This document shows positions 1 through 6,613 of a DNA stretch of 8,272 nucleotides, in pieces (within the stretch, counting starts at the first letter, position 1; each line of letters opens with the position of its first letter). Under the pieces are notes generated by a model. That model saw only the letters and a program-made list of their open reading frames with translations, was not told the DNA's origin and made no database searches. Origin of the DNA: an uncultured Chitinophagaceae bacterium (GTDB taxonomy: Bacteria; Bacteroidota; Bacteroidia; Chitinophagales; Chitinophagaceae); NCBI GenBank assembly GCA_946885335.1, contig CAMPGG010000146.1:1-8272 (forward strand), given 5' to 3'. The translations under genes were made by a program, and so were the position numbers.

Positions 1-1868
1 CTGTCTATAGGAAATACCTGTGAAAAATAATCAGTGCTTCTGCTATAACTTAATCCAGTCAGGATTTTTCCTTTATAACTGTGTGACAGTTCAAAATTCC
101 ACGTGTATTGTGGCCTGTAAAAAGGGTTTCCTTTTTGGTAAGTGTATTTATTAATTATAAATAAAAAGGGATTTAATTTTTGAAAAGCGGGTCGATCAAT
201 ACGCCTGCCGGCTATCGCGGAAAAAGTATGGTTGCTGTCTGCTTCAAACGATGTGAACAGGGTAGGAAAGAGGTTGTTGTAATTGCGTGAAAAAGTTGAA
301 TCCTTTACTACCACATTTCCTAATTGATTTGCCTGGTAACCGGTCCATTCCCAGCGAAGGCCAGTTTGAAATGTCCATTTATTTTTCCGGGACTCTGTAG
401 AAACATATGCTGCGTGTATATTTTCCGTATATAGAAAATGATTTGATCTTCCATAATCGGGTTTCCATTCTGCACCTTCCTTCATTTCGTATGCAGCCAT
501 ATTATCTGTTGTTATGCGGGCAGTTTTTAAACCTGTTTCAAGTTTCACATGTTTAAATTGTTCCGTATAATCAACCTTAGCTGAATGAATTTGAATGTCG
601 TTAGGAATGTTGGCCCTGAATGTTTCGTTGTATGTAGCCGGCATTATTAATTTGTTTTCAAAAAACTGGTCACCCCGAATGCGATAGTTGATCATATCCA
701 GGTCTGCTGTTATTTCCCGTTTCGTATTGAAGGTGTGACGCAGGTTAAAGTTGATGCCACCATTTTGCCATTTTGATTTGATATGGCTGTTTGTTTGGAT
801 CAGTGAATCTGTTACGCCCCCCGGTGATGTCCAGATGGCAGTATTATCGCTTATGCTTTTACGTTTCAAATTAATACCCGTCATCGTTACACCCAAAATA
901 GTTTTATGGGTTAGCGCATAATCAACACTGATGCGAAGGTTGTGGGTGTACCCGTTCCCTTTTATCATGCTTGGTTGATCAAGTTGAGTGATTATACTTC
1001 CACCAGGATGAAAAAAGGTTCGCAAAGCCTGGATGCGGGTAAAGCCGCGATTCAGGTTTAATGCATAAGTACCTGACATGTTCCATTTCCCGCTTCGATA
1101 GTTTAATAAGAGGCTGTTATTGCTCTTAGGGTAACGGCCCTGGCTAAACGCAGTGGATGCATTCCCGTTAAAACCTCTTTGCTGTATTTTTTTTGTTATG
1201 ATGTTGATAACGCCGGCGTTGCCAGCGGCATCATACCGGGCTGGTGGCTGGTCCATCAATTCCACTTGTGCAATATTTTCGGCACTCATACCATTTAATA
1301 ATGTGCTTAATTCGGAACCAGACAAGTAAGTTGGCCGTCCATCTAAAAATACTGTAACACCAGTTTTTCCTTTGAGAGAAATATTGCCGTCTTTATCAAC
1401 GGTTACACCAGGCATTTTTTCCAGTGCTTCCATTACAGTTGTGCCGGTATTAGTAATGCCTGACTGGAGGTTTACAATTGTTTTGCCCGGTTTTAATTCT
1501 ACCAGTGGTTTCACAGCAGTTATAGTGACATTGGAAAGCTGCGCAATATTTCTTTCCAGGTTAACACCTTGCACCAGGTGTTGATTGTTTGCAGACAATT
1601 GAAAGTTTATATATTTTACTTTGTATCCTATAAAACTTACCCGGGCCAGGTAATTGGTTTGGGTTAAATTATCAAAATTTGCCCTTCCGTAAATATCAGT
1701 CAATTGGGCTTTTATTAAAACCGAATCATTATTGCGTAACAATTCAATAGTGACATCTGGTAATGGTTTAGAAGGACCATCTTCTACGATGAAAGTGATT
1801 GCTGCATCCTGGCATACAGCAACTAATTGTACAAATACAAAAATCAGTGTGGCGATCAGTTTTTTCAT
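1..1868 (-). CDS. TonB-receptor-like outer-membrane beta-barrel protein (OMP_b-brl_3 type), C-terminus outside window
   Basis: An uninterrupted frame runs from ATG at 1868 to the left edge, giving 622 codons without a stop. Residues 1-20 (MKKLIATLIFVFVQLVAVCQ) form a signal peptide, probably cut before Gln20. Residues about 22-105 look like a carboxypeptidase-regulatory-like beta sandwich, with the 'ARVSFIGYK' strand typical of that fold. Residues about 112-225 are a plug-like domain, with VMEALEKMPGVTV near 145-157 and RYDAAGNAGVINI at 211-223, a signature of the OMP_b-brl_3 group. The rest is alternating barrel strands, with late family-like segments such as KLNPFLF and QKGNPFYRPQYTWNFELSHSY. 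Family members are usually about 770-830 residues, so roughly 150-200 are missing. It should sit in the outer membrane; the substrate is unknown. No SusD-like partner is visible, which argues against a standard glycan-uptake pair. It follows the response-regulator gene by 153 bp on the same strand; I saw no terminator or convincing promoter in that gap. Confidence 0.93.
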   Translation of the reverse strand, partial: MKKLIATLIFVFVQLVAVCQDAAITFIVEDGPSKPLPDVTIELLRNNDSVLIKAQLTDIYGRANFDNLTQTNYLARVSFIGYKVKYINFQLSANNQHLVQGVNLERNIAQLSNVTITAVKPLVELKPGKTIVNLQSGITNTGTTVMEALEKMPGVTVDKDGNISLKGKTGVTVFLDGRPTYLSGSELSTLLNGMSAENIAQVELMDQPPARYDAAGNAGVINIITKKIQQRGFNGNASTAFSQGRYPKSNNSLLLNYRSGKWNMSGTYALNLNRGFTRIQALRTFFHPGGSIITQLDQPSMIKGNGYTHNLRISVDYALTHKTILGVTMTGINLKRKSISDNTAIWTSPGGVTDSLIQTNSHIKSKWQNGGINFNLRHTFNTKREITADLDMINYRIRGDQFFENKLIMPATYNETFRANIPNDIQIHSAKVDYTEQFKHVKLETGLKTARITTDNMAAYEMKEGAEWKPDYGRSNHFLYTENIHAAYVSTESRKNKWTFQTGLRWEWTGYQANQLGNVVVKDSTFSRNYNNLFPTLFTSFEADSNHTFSAIAGRRIDRPAFQKLNPFLFIINKYTYQKGNPFYRPQYTWNFELSHSYKGKILTGLSYSRSTDYFSQVFPID

Positions 1869-2021
1869 TGGTGAGTATTCGCCTAAATTATTTTATTGTG
1901 CTTTAATAGGAAGTAAATTTTGGTGAGCGGTAATTTTAAGCCAATGAAAATACAATAAACATGCGTGGTAAAATTTTGGAGATGATATTTTCATATGATT
2001 GATGACGACCATTGTTTACAA

Positions 2022-2675
2022 TTAAACGACAACAATCCCATTTTTAATGGCAAAAAGTACCAGGCCTACACGGCTTTTTATATGTAATTTCTCAAATAAA
2101 TTATCGCGGTAACCATCTATTGTCCGGTGGCTAAGGTGCATTTCGTCGGCTATTTCTTTGTAAGTTTTTTCAGTGCAAACTAATTTTAGAAATTCTATTT
2201 CTTTTGCATTCAGGCCCAGGACACTTTTTATGGAAGCATTTCCCGCATCATCCATATTATTAATGGAGTGAACTAATTTGCCGGTTACCAATTCAGAATG
2301 ATAAAAACCTTTATGCAACAGCGCATTTAACGCATCTTTTAATTCTGAAGGGTCACTGTCTTTTAATATATATCCTTTTGCGCCGTTTCTTAGCATACGG
2401 ATAATTGCGTTTTCATCATCGTACATGGAAAGCGCTAATACTTTTATTTCGGGAAAATGTTGTTTTAAGTGAAGTGTGGTTTGATAACCATCCATGCCAG
2501 GCATATTAATATCCATCAAAGCAATTTGCGGTGCATGATGATCCTGTAGTTTTTCTAAAAAATCATTACCATTATCTGCTTCAAACAAAACCTCATAATC
2601 CAGTTCTTTTAACAAGTTGGCCAGCCCATTGCGCAGCAATACATGATCATCAGCTAAAGCTATCGTAGCTTTCAT
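2022..2675 (-). CDS. NarL/LuxR-family response regulator
   Basis: A 217-residue two-component transcription factor. Residues 1-120 are a receiver domain: acidic pair Asp9-Asp10 (ALADDH), phosphoacceptor Asp55 (ALMDINMPGMDG), Ser83 in the switch position (LALSMYD) and Lys105 (GYILKD). Residues about 154-215 are a LuxR-type helix-turn-helix (LNAKEIEFLKLV, then YKEIADEMHLSHRTIDGYR as the recognition region). I chose the ATG at 2675 because the receiver begins at once (MKATIALADDH). The longer frame to 2738 would add 21 non-conserved residues lying inside the kinase gene. There is no Shine-Dalgarno site, as usual in Bacteroidota. The gene follows the kinase by 19 nt, so the two are almost certainly a cognate pair made from one mRNA. 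Targets are not known; the outer-membrane barrel gene just downstream and the repeated dyads upstream of the operon are candidates by position only. Confidence 0.95.
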   Translation of the reverse strand: MKATIALADDHVLLRNGLANLLKELDYEVLFEADNGNDFLEKLQDHHAPQIALMDINMPGMDGYQTTLHLKQHFPEIKVLALSMYDDENAIIRMLRNGAKGYILKDSDPSELKDALNALLHKGFYHSELVTGKLVHSINNMDDAGNASIKSVLGLNAKEIEFLKLVCTEKTYKEIADEMHLSHRTIDGYRDNLFEKLHIKSRVGLVLFAIKNGIVVV

Positions 2676-2694
2676 TATTTTATTTTTATGGTTA

Positions 2695-3480
2695 TTATTT
2701 TGGTATGATAATGTGAACTTTTGTTCCCTTAGGATCATTAGAATGAATGTTCAAACTTGCTCCTATAAGTTGCATCCTGTTTTTCATATTTCTTAGCCCG
2801 GAACCACCAACTTTTTCCGGCTTTGAAACATTGGGATCAAAACCGGATCCGTTATCAGCAACTGTGATTTCCATTTTGTTATCAGCATAAATAACTTCAA
2901 TGTTAATTGACTGTGCATTTGCATGTTTGATGACATTATTGAAAGCCTCCTGTATAGTGCGAAAAATGATCAGTTCTTTTTGCGGGTCAAGACTGAATGG
3001 GGTTCCGGCTACCTTTAAAGCTGTATGAATATCTGCACTCCTGCTAATGATTTGCAATTCAATTTCAAGGGCTTTCAGCAATCCTGCCTGTAAAATGGTG
3101 TCGGTATGCATAGTTTTTGAAAGGGAACGCAAATCGAGGATCGCTTTACTTACAAGTTCTTTGGATGAAGCGATCTTTACAACCGCATTTTGAGGATCAT
3201 TTAATTTAAGCGTATTCAAATTTAGTTTGGCCAGGCTAAGCGTTTGACCAATATTATCATGAATTTCCTGGGAAATATTTTTTAAGGTTTGTTCCTGGAT
3301 TTCTAACTGGGATTGCAACAGGCTTTCCTGGTATTGGGCTTTGAGGGCAGCTTTTTCCAATCCATATTTTCGTTGTTTTTGCTGGTGCGCACTAATGATA
3401 ACAAGAATAAATGCAGTCATCATTATTGCAAAAACCGTTATGCCTCCGATAAGGTATATTTCTTTTGAAAGAGTTTCCAT
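2695..3480 (-). CDS. Sensor histidine kinase, HisKA_3/HATPase_c (NarX/LiaS/DegS type)
   Basis: A 261-residue inner-membrane kinase with a minimal input part. Residues about 7-30 are a single membrane helix (IYLIGGITVFAIMMTAFILVI). A charged coiled-coil-like stretch follows, then the HisKA_3 dimerisation domain with phospho-accepting His74 in SQEIHDNIGQ. The ATPase domain has an N-box (RTIQEAFNNVIKHANA, about residues 174-189), a G1 box (VADNGSGFD, Asp209) and a G2 box (GGSGLRNMKNRM, from about 225). No PAS, HAMP or periplasmic domain is present, so sensing must come through the helix or a partner. I chose the ATG at 3480; an upstream ATG at 3501 adds seven residues, and internal ATGs at 3423 and 3420 would cut the helix. 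The start lies inside the 7-TM gene, overlapping it by 43 nt, which implies translational coupling and joint function. The response regulator follows after 19 nt. Confidence 0.95.
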   Translation of the reverse strand: METLSKEIYLIGGITVFAIMMTAFILVIISAHQQKQRKYGLEKAALKAQYQESLLQSQLEIQEQTLKNISQEIHDNIGQTLSLAKLNLNTLKLNDPQNAVVKIASSKELVSKAILDLRSLSKTMHTDTILQAGLLKALEIELQIISRSADIHTALKVAGTPFSLDPQKELIIFRTIQEAFNNVIKHANAQSINIEVIYADNKMEITVADNGSGFDPNVSKPEKVGGSGLRNMKNRMQLIGASLNIHSNDPKGTKVHIIIPK

Positions 3481-4100
3481 ATGCCAAATGCTGCAATGCA
3501 ACAGGATACAAAATAAACAATATTATGTAGTCCCCAGAGCATTCCTGTTTGAATGCCATGAGAGGTCATTGTTTTATAAGTAATAAATATGAAAAATGAC
3601 CCCATAAAATATATGAAGAAAGAAGTAACAACCCAGAAGCTGTAAAGATCCGTCAGCTTGCGCATTTCAAATTTTATACATTCTAAAAAATAAAAAACAC
3701 AATAAATGCTGATCAAAACAGCCAGCACCGCATAGCCCAGGCTGTTAAAAATGCTGCTGTCATTCAACATGTATGTATAGCCGAGATAAAAAGTTGTAAA
3801 AACCGGTATAAAAAAATATATGATTTTTTGAAATCGATCGGTTTTAAGAAGTAAAGCCAGGTAGAAAGAAATGGAAAGAAAGGTTGTAATGCCGCTTAGG
3901 TCATAAATCCAAATGTTGGTTTTATCTAAATAAGCCAGCAAAGCAGCGGAGACGTTTAACACAAACAGGAGGGCATATATAAATAAAAGCAAGCGCAATT
4001 CCTTCATTGCGCTCACTTTATTGAACTGGACAAGGAGTAAGACAAGTGGTAATAATGGCGATAATGGTTCAAGAAAATTATTCACAAATTCTTTAATCAC
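3438..4100 (-). CDS. Seven-helix integral membrane protein, putative sensor partner of the kinase
   Basis: A 220-residue, very hydrophobic protein with about seven predicted membrane helices (near residues 8-26, 36-57, 64-86, 92-110, 117-140, 152-174 and 188-210). I recognise no enzyme motif and cannot assign a named family. The start is GTG at 4100; an in-frame stop lies 15 nt further upstream with no ATG between. The next in-frame ATG (residue 32) would remove the first helix, so GTG is the best choice. The 3' end overlaps the kinase start by 43 nt. The kinase has only one helix and no sensory domain, so the inference is that this protein is the membrane sensor of a split 7-TM kinase. It could instead be an accessory membrane protein such as a transporter or a signal processor. 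It lies 54 nt after the 75-residue protein gene with no terminator between, so co-transcription is likely. Confidence 0.88.
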   Translation of the reverse strand: MIKEFVNNFLEPLSPLLPLVLLLVQFNKVSAMKELRLLLFIYALLFVLNVSAALLAYLDKTNIWIYDLSGITTFLSISFYLALLLKTDRFQKIIYFFIPVFTTFYLGYTYMLNDSSIFNSLGYAVLAVLISIYCVFYFLECIKFEMRKLTDLYSFWVVTSFFIYFMGSFFIFITYKTMTSHGIQTGMLWGLHNIVYFVSCCIAAFGIWKLFQKKYTLSEA

Positions 4101-4154
4101 GAGTATATTTTTTTACTGCAAAATCCGGCTTTTTTTCAATATGATCTGAATAAT

Positions 4155-4382
4155 TTAGCCATTATCTTCTGGTATACAATCTGGTGGCACAGGGCAAATA
4201 GGTATTGATTCACCGGGTGGATCAATATTTTCCAGCGTAGTAACGCCTGCTGCAGAAATCTCTAATTGCGCATTTGAGTTAACGCCCAGGGTTATGCGAA
4301 TGGCAACGTTCTTTGAATTTGCCAATACCTGTTCCAGGTGTTTGCGCCTGACGACGAATTCCAGTTTTTGTACAAGTGCCAT
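4155..4382 (-). CDS. Small unrecognised protein with Pro/Cys-rich acidic tail
   Basis: A 75-residue protein that I do not recognise. The N-terminal part (MALVQKLEFVVRRKHLEQVL) is basic and looks helical or strand-helix. The middle (NVAIRITLGVNSNAQLEISAAG) alternates hydrophobic and polar residues like a beta hairpin. The last 22 residues are low in complexity and rich in Pro and acid, with two cysteines six positions apart (CPVPPDC) near the end. No signal peptide or membrane helix is seen. It is the first gene before the 7-TM/kinase/regulator set, 54 nt upstream on the same strand, so it may be part of the same mRNA. Possible roles are a regulated small effector, a peptide precursor or a cytosolic partner of the sensor, all speculative. 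A possible Bacteroidota promoter precedes it. That the ORF is real is likely but not certain. Confidence 0.65.
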   Translation of the reverse strand: MALVQKLEFVVRRKHLEQVLANSKNVAIRITLGVNSNAQLEISAAGVTTLENIDPPGESIPICPVPPDCIPEDNG

Positions 4383-4418
4383 AAATTTAGTTTTGGTTAG
4401 TTATCAAATACAAGAAAA

Positions 4419-4449
4419 CAAAGATGCTGATTGCATTGGTTTCAGACAA
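4419..4449 (-). promoter_or_regulatory. Possible Bacteroidota-type promoter for the small protein / signalling operon
   Basis: On the minus strand a TTG (4449-4447) is followed 20 nt later by CATCTTTG (4426-4419), close to the Bacteroidota consensus (TTTG at -33, TAnnTTTG at -7). Transcription would start near 4412-4408, about 30 nt before the ATG at 4382. One base of the -7 box departs from consensus, so this is a weak call. The dyad at 4448-4465 directly abuts the -33 element. Confidence 0.3.
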
Positions 4450-4465
4450 CCGTGTTTTAACGGTA
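4448..4465. repeat. 18-bp dyad repeat, copy 1 (candidate operator)
   Basis: The sequence is AACCGTGTTTTAACGGTA, with inverted half-sites ACCGT and ACGGT separated by 6 bp. It matches the copy at 4688-4705 at 17 of 18 positions, in the same orientation, exactly 240 bp apart. It lies between the orphan terminator and the putative promoter of the small-protein gene, where an activator or repressor site would be expected. Role inferred only. Confidence 0.6.
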
Positions 4466-4493
4466 AAAAAAAGCGCACAAAAATCTGTGCGCT
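4465..4493 (-). terminator. Rho-independent terminator, minus strand, no clear upstream gene
   Basis: On the minus strand a perfect 8-bp GC-rich stem (AGCGCACA, 4493-4486; TGTGCGCT, 4479-4472) encloses a 6-nt loop and runs straight into at least seven Ts (4471-4465). This is a canonical intrinsic terminator. The plus strand has no T-tract after the hairpin, so it acts only on leftward transcription. No convincing gene lies just upstream on that strand; the plus-strand hydrolase starts at 4824. It therefore ends either a short RNA from 4500-4700 or a leader of the signalling operon (attenuator). Confidence 0.85.
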
Positions 4494-4687
4494 CTAAAGG
4501 AGGATAAGGTTCAATGGTAAAATGGTTTTGATAATAGTCCCTGTACATGATTTGCCAGACATTATGCTTGATGCAACAGGAATTCAGCAGGCTGGTGGGT
4601 ACTGGTGAATTAAATGTCCATTCGAAATGCATAAGGATAGAATCAAAAAACACTGATGCAAATATTGTGCGTTCTGTATTAGCAAAA

Positions 4688-4705
4688 AACCGTGTTTTCA
4701 CGGTA
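4688..4705. repeat. 18-bp dyad repeat, copy 2 (candidate operator or hairpin)
   Basis: The sequence is AACCGTGTTTTCACGGTA. The single change from copy 1 extends the stem to 6 bp (ACCGTG/CACGGT) around a TTTT loop. On the minus strand five Ts follow (4688-4684), so in RNA it could also be a weak intrinsic terminator for leftward transcription; the plus-strand tail ATTTTAT is poorer. It lies about 120 bp upstream of the hydrolase start. Sharing the sequence with copy 1 suggests a protein-binding site more than a chance hairpin. Confidence 0.55.
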
Positions 4706-4823
4706 TTTTATAAAAGCTGCAATTAGGAGCGGGTCTTTATTCAAGTTTTTTAAGCAGGGTCAGTAATTTTCTTTATTTTAAAAGATGAAACCGTTATTAA
4801 TTTCTTACTGTAATAATTCGGCT

Positions 4824-5909
4824 ATGATCAAAAAATATGCGATAATTCTTTTTAATGTAATTTTTGCTTTAAACCTGCTGTATGCCCAGGGGACAAAAAA
4901 CGAAATTGAAGTAATCGGAACACCATGGAGCGTTGAAAAAGCCAAAGCATGGTATGCCGAACATCCCTGGATTATTGGTGCAGATTATTTGCCAGCAACC
5001 GCAATTAACCAGCTTGAAATGTGGCAGGCTGAAACTTTTGATCCCGGGACCATAGATAAGGAATTCAGTTGGGCAAAAAGTATTGGTTTTAATACGATGA
5101 GGGTTTACCTGCATAGCATTGCCTGGAAACAGGATCCGGATGGTTTTAAAAAAAGAATTGATCAATATTTAAAAATTGCTGACAAGCATGGCATCAAAAC
5201 AATGTTTGTTTTTTTTGATGATTGCTGGAATAAACTGGGTTATGCAGGCAAACAACCTGATCCTAAGCCGGGCATTCATAATTCAGGATGGGTACAAGAT
5301 CCTGGTGACCCGCATTCAGCTGATCCTTCAAAATTCCCTGAGTTAAAAAAATATGTGCAGGATGTGATGACTGCTTTTAAAAGCGATCAGCGAATCCTGT
5401 TATGGGATCTTTATAATGAACCCGGCAACTCGGGGAAAAAAGAAAAATCATTGCCTTTATTGAAAAGTATTTTTTCATGGGCCAGGGAAGTAAATCCTGA
5501 TCAGCCCATCAGTGCGGGTTTATGGGCATGGGATTTTGAAAAATTAAACGAGTTTCAATTGAGAAATTCTGATATCATCACTTACCATAATTATGAAGAG
5601 CCACAATGGCATCAGCGAACGATTGATTTACTGAAAGCCAATGGAAGGCCGCTGATATGCACAGAATATATGGCAAGAACAAGAAACAGCCGTTTTGCAA
5701 ATATTCTTCCCATATTAAAAAAGGAAAATGTTGGTGCCATCAACTGGGGGTTTGTTGCCGGGAAAAGCAACACCATTTATGCCTGGGATACACCTGTGCC
5801 TGACGGAGGCGAACCAGTAGAATGGTTTCATGATATTTTCAGAAAAGATGGAACTCCATACAGGCAGGATGAAATAAACCTGATCAAAAAATTAAACGAT
5901 CAAAAATAA
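4824..5909 (+). CDS. Exported clan GH-A glycoside hydrolase (GH5-like)
   Basis: A 361-residue secreted glycosidase. I chose the ATG at 4824 because it starts a clean signal peptide (MIKKYAIILFNVIFALNLLYA, cut before Gln22). An ATG at 4785 adds 13 polar residues before it and is less likely. The mature part is a single TIM barrel. The acid/base is Glu199 in WDLYNEPGNSG, preceded by the invariant Asn198 of clan GH-A. The nucleophile is probably Glu281 in LICTEYM on a later strand. His255-Tyr254 (ITYHNY) and Trp308 (INWGF) fit the usual subsite positions. The fold and spacing match GH5-like proteins often annotated as cellulase or 1,4-beta-xylanase, but the substrate cannot be read from sequence. 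No carbohydrate-binding module or SusC/SusD pair is nearby, so it is a stand-alone enzyme, probably periplasmic or surface-exposed. It is transcribed away from the signalling operon and converges on the Crp gene. Confidence 0.9.
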   Translation: MIKKYAIILFNVIFALNLLYAQGTKNEIEVIGTPWSVEKAKAWYAEHPWIIGADYLPATAINQLEMWQAETFDPGTIDKEFSWAKSIGFNTMRVYLHSIAWKQDPDGFKKRIDQYLKIADKHGIKTMFVFFDDCWNKLGYAGKQPDPKPGIHNSGWVQDPGDPHSADPSKFPELKKYVQDVMTAFKSDQRILLWDLYNEPGNSGKKEKSLPLLKSIFSWAREVNPDQPISAGLWAWDFEKLNEFQLRNSDIITYHNYEEPQWHQRTIDLLKANGRPLICTEYMARTRNSRFANILPILKKENVGAINWGFVAGKSNTIYAWDTPVPDGGEPVEWFHDIFRKDGTPYRQDEINLIKKLNDQK

Positions 5910-5975
5910 ATTCATCTTTTTTGTGAGGCTTGGTTGAAAAACTAGCCAGGTATAAAAAAGGGAGTTTGAAGGCAG

Positions 5976-6608
5976 CTAATGAAAGTCCTTTAATAGTTTT
6001 ATTTCATTACGATAGAGGATCACTTTTTTTTCATTCTCCAGTTGTTTTAGCAACCGGGATACTACAACCCTGGACGTTGCTAATTCCTCCGCAATTTGAT
6101 TATGAGATGTTTTGATGAGACTGGAGCCTGAAATGCGTTGTTTTTCTTTGAGGTAGGATATAAGGCGTTCATCTAATTTTCTGAATGCAATACTTTCAAT
6201 TGATTTAAATAGTTCGAGAAAGCGTTCATTAAAACTGTGCATGATATAATTTTTCCAGCTGGGGTATTTGCACAGCCATTCATCCAGTTTAATATGTGGT
6301 ATGGCCAATAATTCAACATCATCTTCAGCTACCGCTTTCACTTCTGATTTTTTTGCTTCAACACAACAACTGTATGCAATAGAACAACTTTCATTGCTGG
6401 ATAAATAATACAACAAAATCTCATTGCCATTATCATCCATCCTATAAACTTTAATAGTGCCTTTCAGCACTATCGGCATCATCCGGATATACTTACCATA
6501 ATCCATTATTATATCGCCTTCCTTAAAATGTTTGATGACACCAAACTGGTACATTTCTTTGATCAATGCCGGTTCAAAAATCCTTTCTAAAGTTTCTGTA
6601 TTCTCCAT
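5976..6608 (-). CDS. Crp/Fnr-family transcriptional regulator with clustered cysteines
   Basis: A 210-residue DNA-binding regulator. Residues about 15-115 form the cyclic-nucleotide-binding-type beta roll (FKEGDIIMDYGKYIRMMPIVLKG). Residues about 120-145 are the dimerisation helix. Residues about 150-205 are a winged helix-turn-helix with HNQIAEELATSRVVVSRLLKQLE as the DNA-reading part. Four cysteines stand out: Cys75, Cys81-Cys82 and Cys113. The motif SCSIAYSCC with a following KSEV is, from memory, a conserved trait of one Bacteroidota Crp group and may bind metal or sense redox or sulfur species; this is inference. The N-terminal cysteine ligands typical of Fnr are absent. The gene follows the porin by 5 nt with AAGGT right before the ATG, so the two are co-translated and the regulator probably controls its own operon. 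No strong terminator is seen downstream. Confidence 0.93.
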   Translation of the reverse strand: MENTETLERIFEPALIKEMYQFGVIKHFKEGDIIMDYGKYIRMMPIVLKGTIKVYRMDDNGNEILLYYLSSNESCSIAYSCCVEAKKSEVKAVAEDDVELLAIPHIKLDEWLCKYPSWKNYIMHSFNERFLELFKSIESIAFRKLDERLISYLKEKQRISGSSLIKTSHNQIAEELATSRVVVSRLLKQLENEKKVILYRNEIKLLKDFH

Positions 6609-6613
6609 ACCTT

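Larger units (their letters stand above)
4383..4823. other. Divergent intergenic region with structured elements, no confident gene
   Basis: This 441-bp stretch separates the leftward signalling operon from the rightward hydrolase gene. It holds the putative promoter (4419-4449), both dyad copies and the orphan terminator. A minus-strand open frame (4387-4701, 104 codons) crosses the whole terminator and dyad 1 and begins inside dyad 2, so I do not call it a gene. A 22-codon frame (4494-4562, minus) stops one base before the terminator stem and is discussed as a finding. Upstream of the hydrolase I see only a weak TAATTTTC box near 4764 without a matching -33 element. Confidence 0.6.

Noticed and set aside
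4658..4674. TGTGCG(C/T)TC word shared with 4486-4494
   Set aside because: Only the 9-base core matches well; the flanks differ, and one copy is simply the arm of the terminator stem, so a true repeat is doubtful.
4387..4701. 104-codon minus-strand open frame
   Set aside because: It starts inside one dyad, runs through the canonical terminator and the other dyad, and shows no recognisable motif. A transcript through it would be cut before its stop codon.
4764..4771. TAATTTTC box upstream of the hydrolase
   Set aside because: It resembles a -7 element but no TTG or TTTG is found at the expected upstream distance.
4869..5165. 98-codon minus-strand open frame
   Set aside because: It is a shadow antisense to the glycoside hydrolase, which has signal peptide and catalytic motifs.
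5927..5947. Imperfect hairpin GGCT...AGCC between the convergent hydrolase and Crp genes
   Set aside because: The stem is short and interrupted and no T-tract follows on either strand, so a terminator call is not supported.
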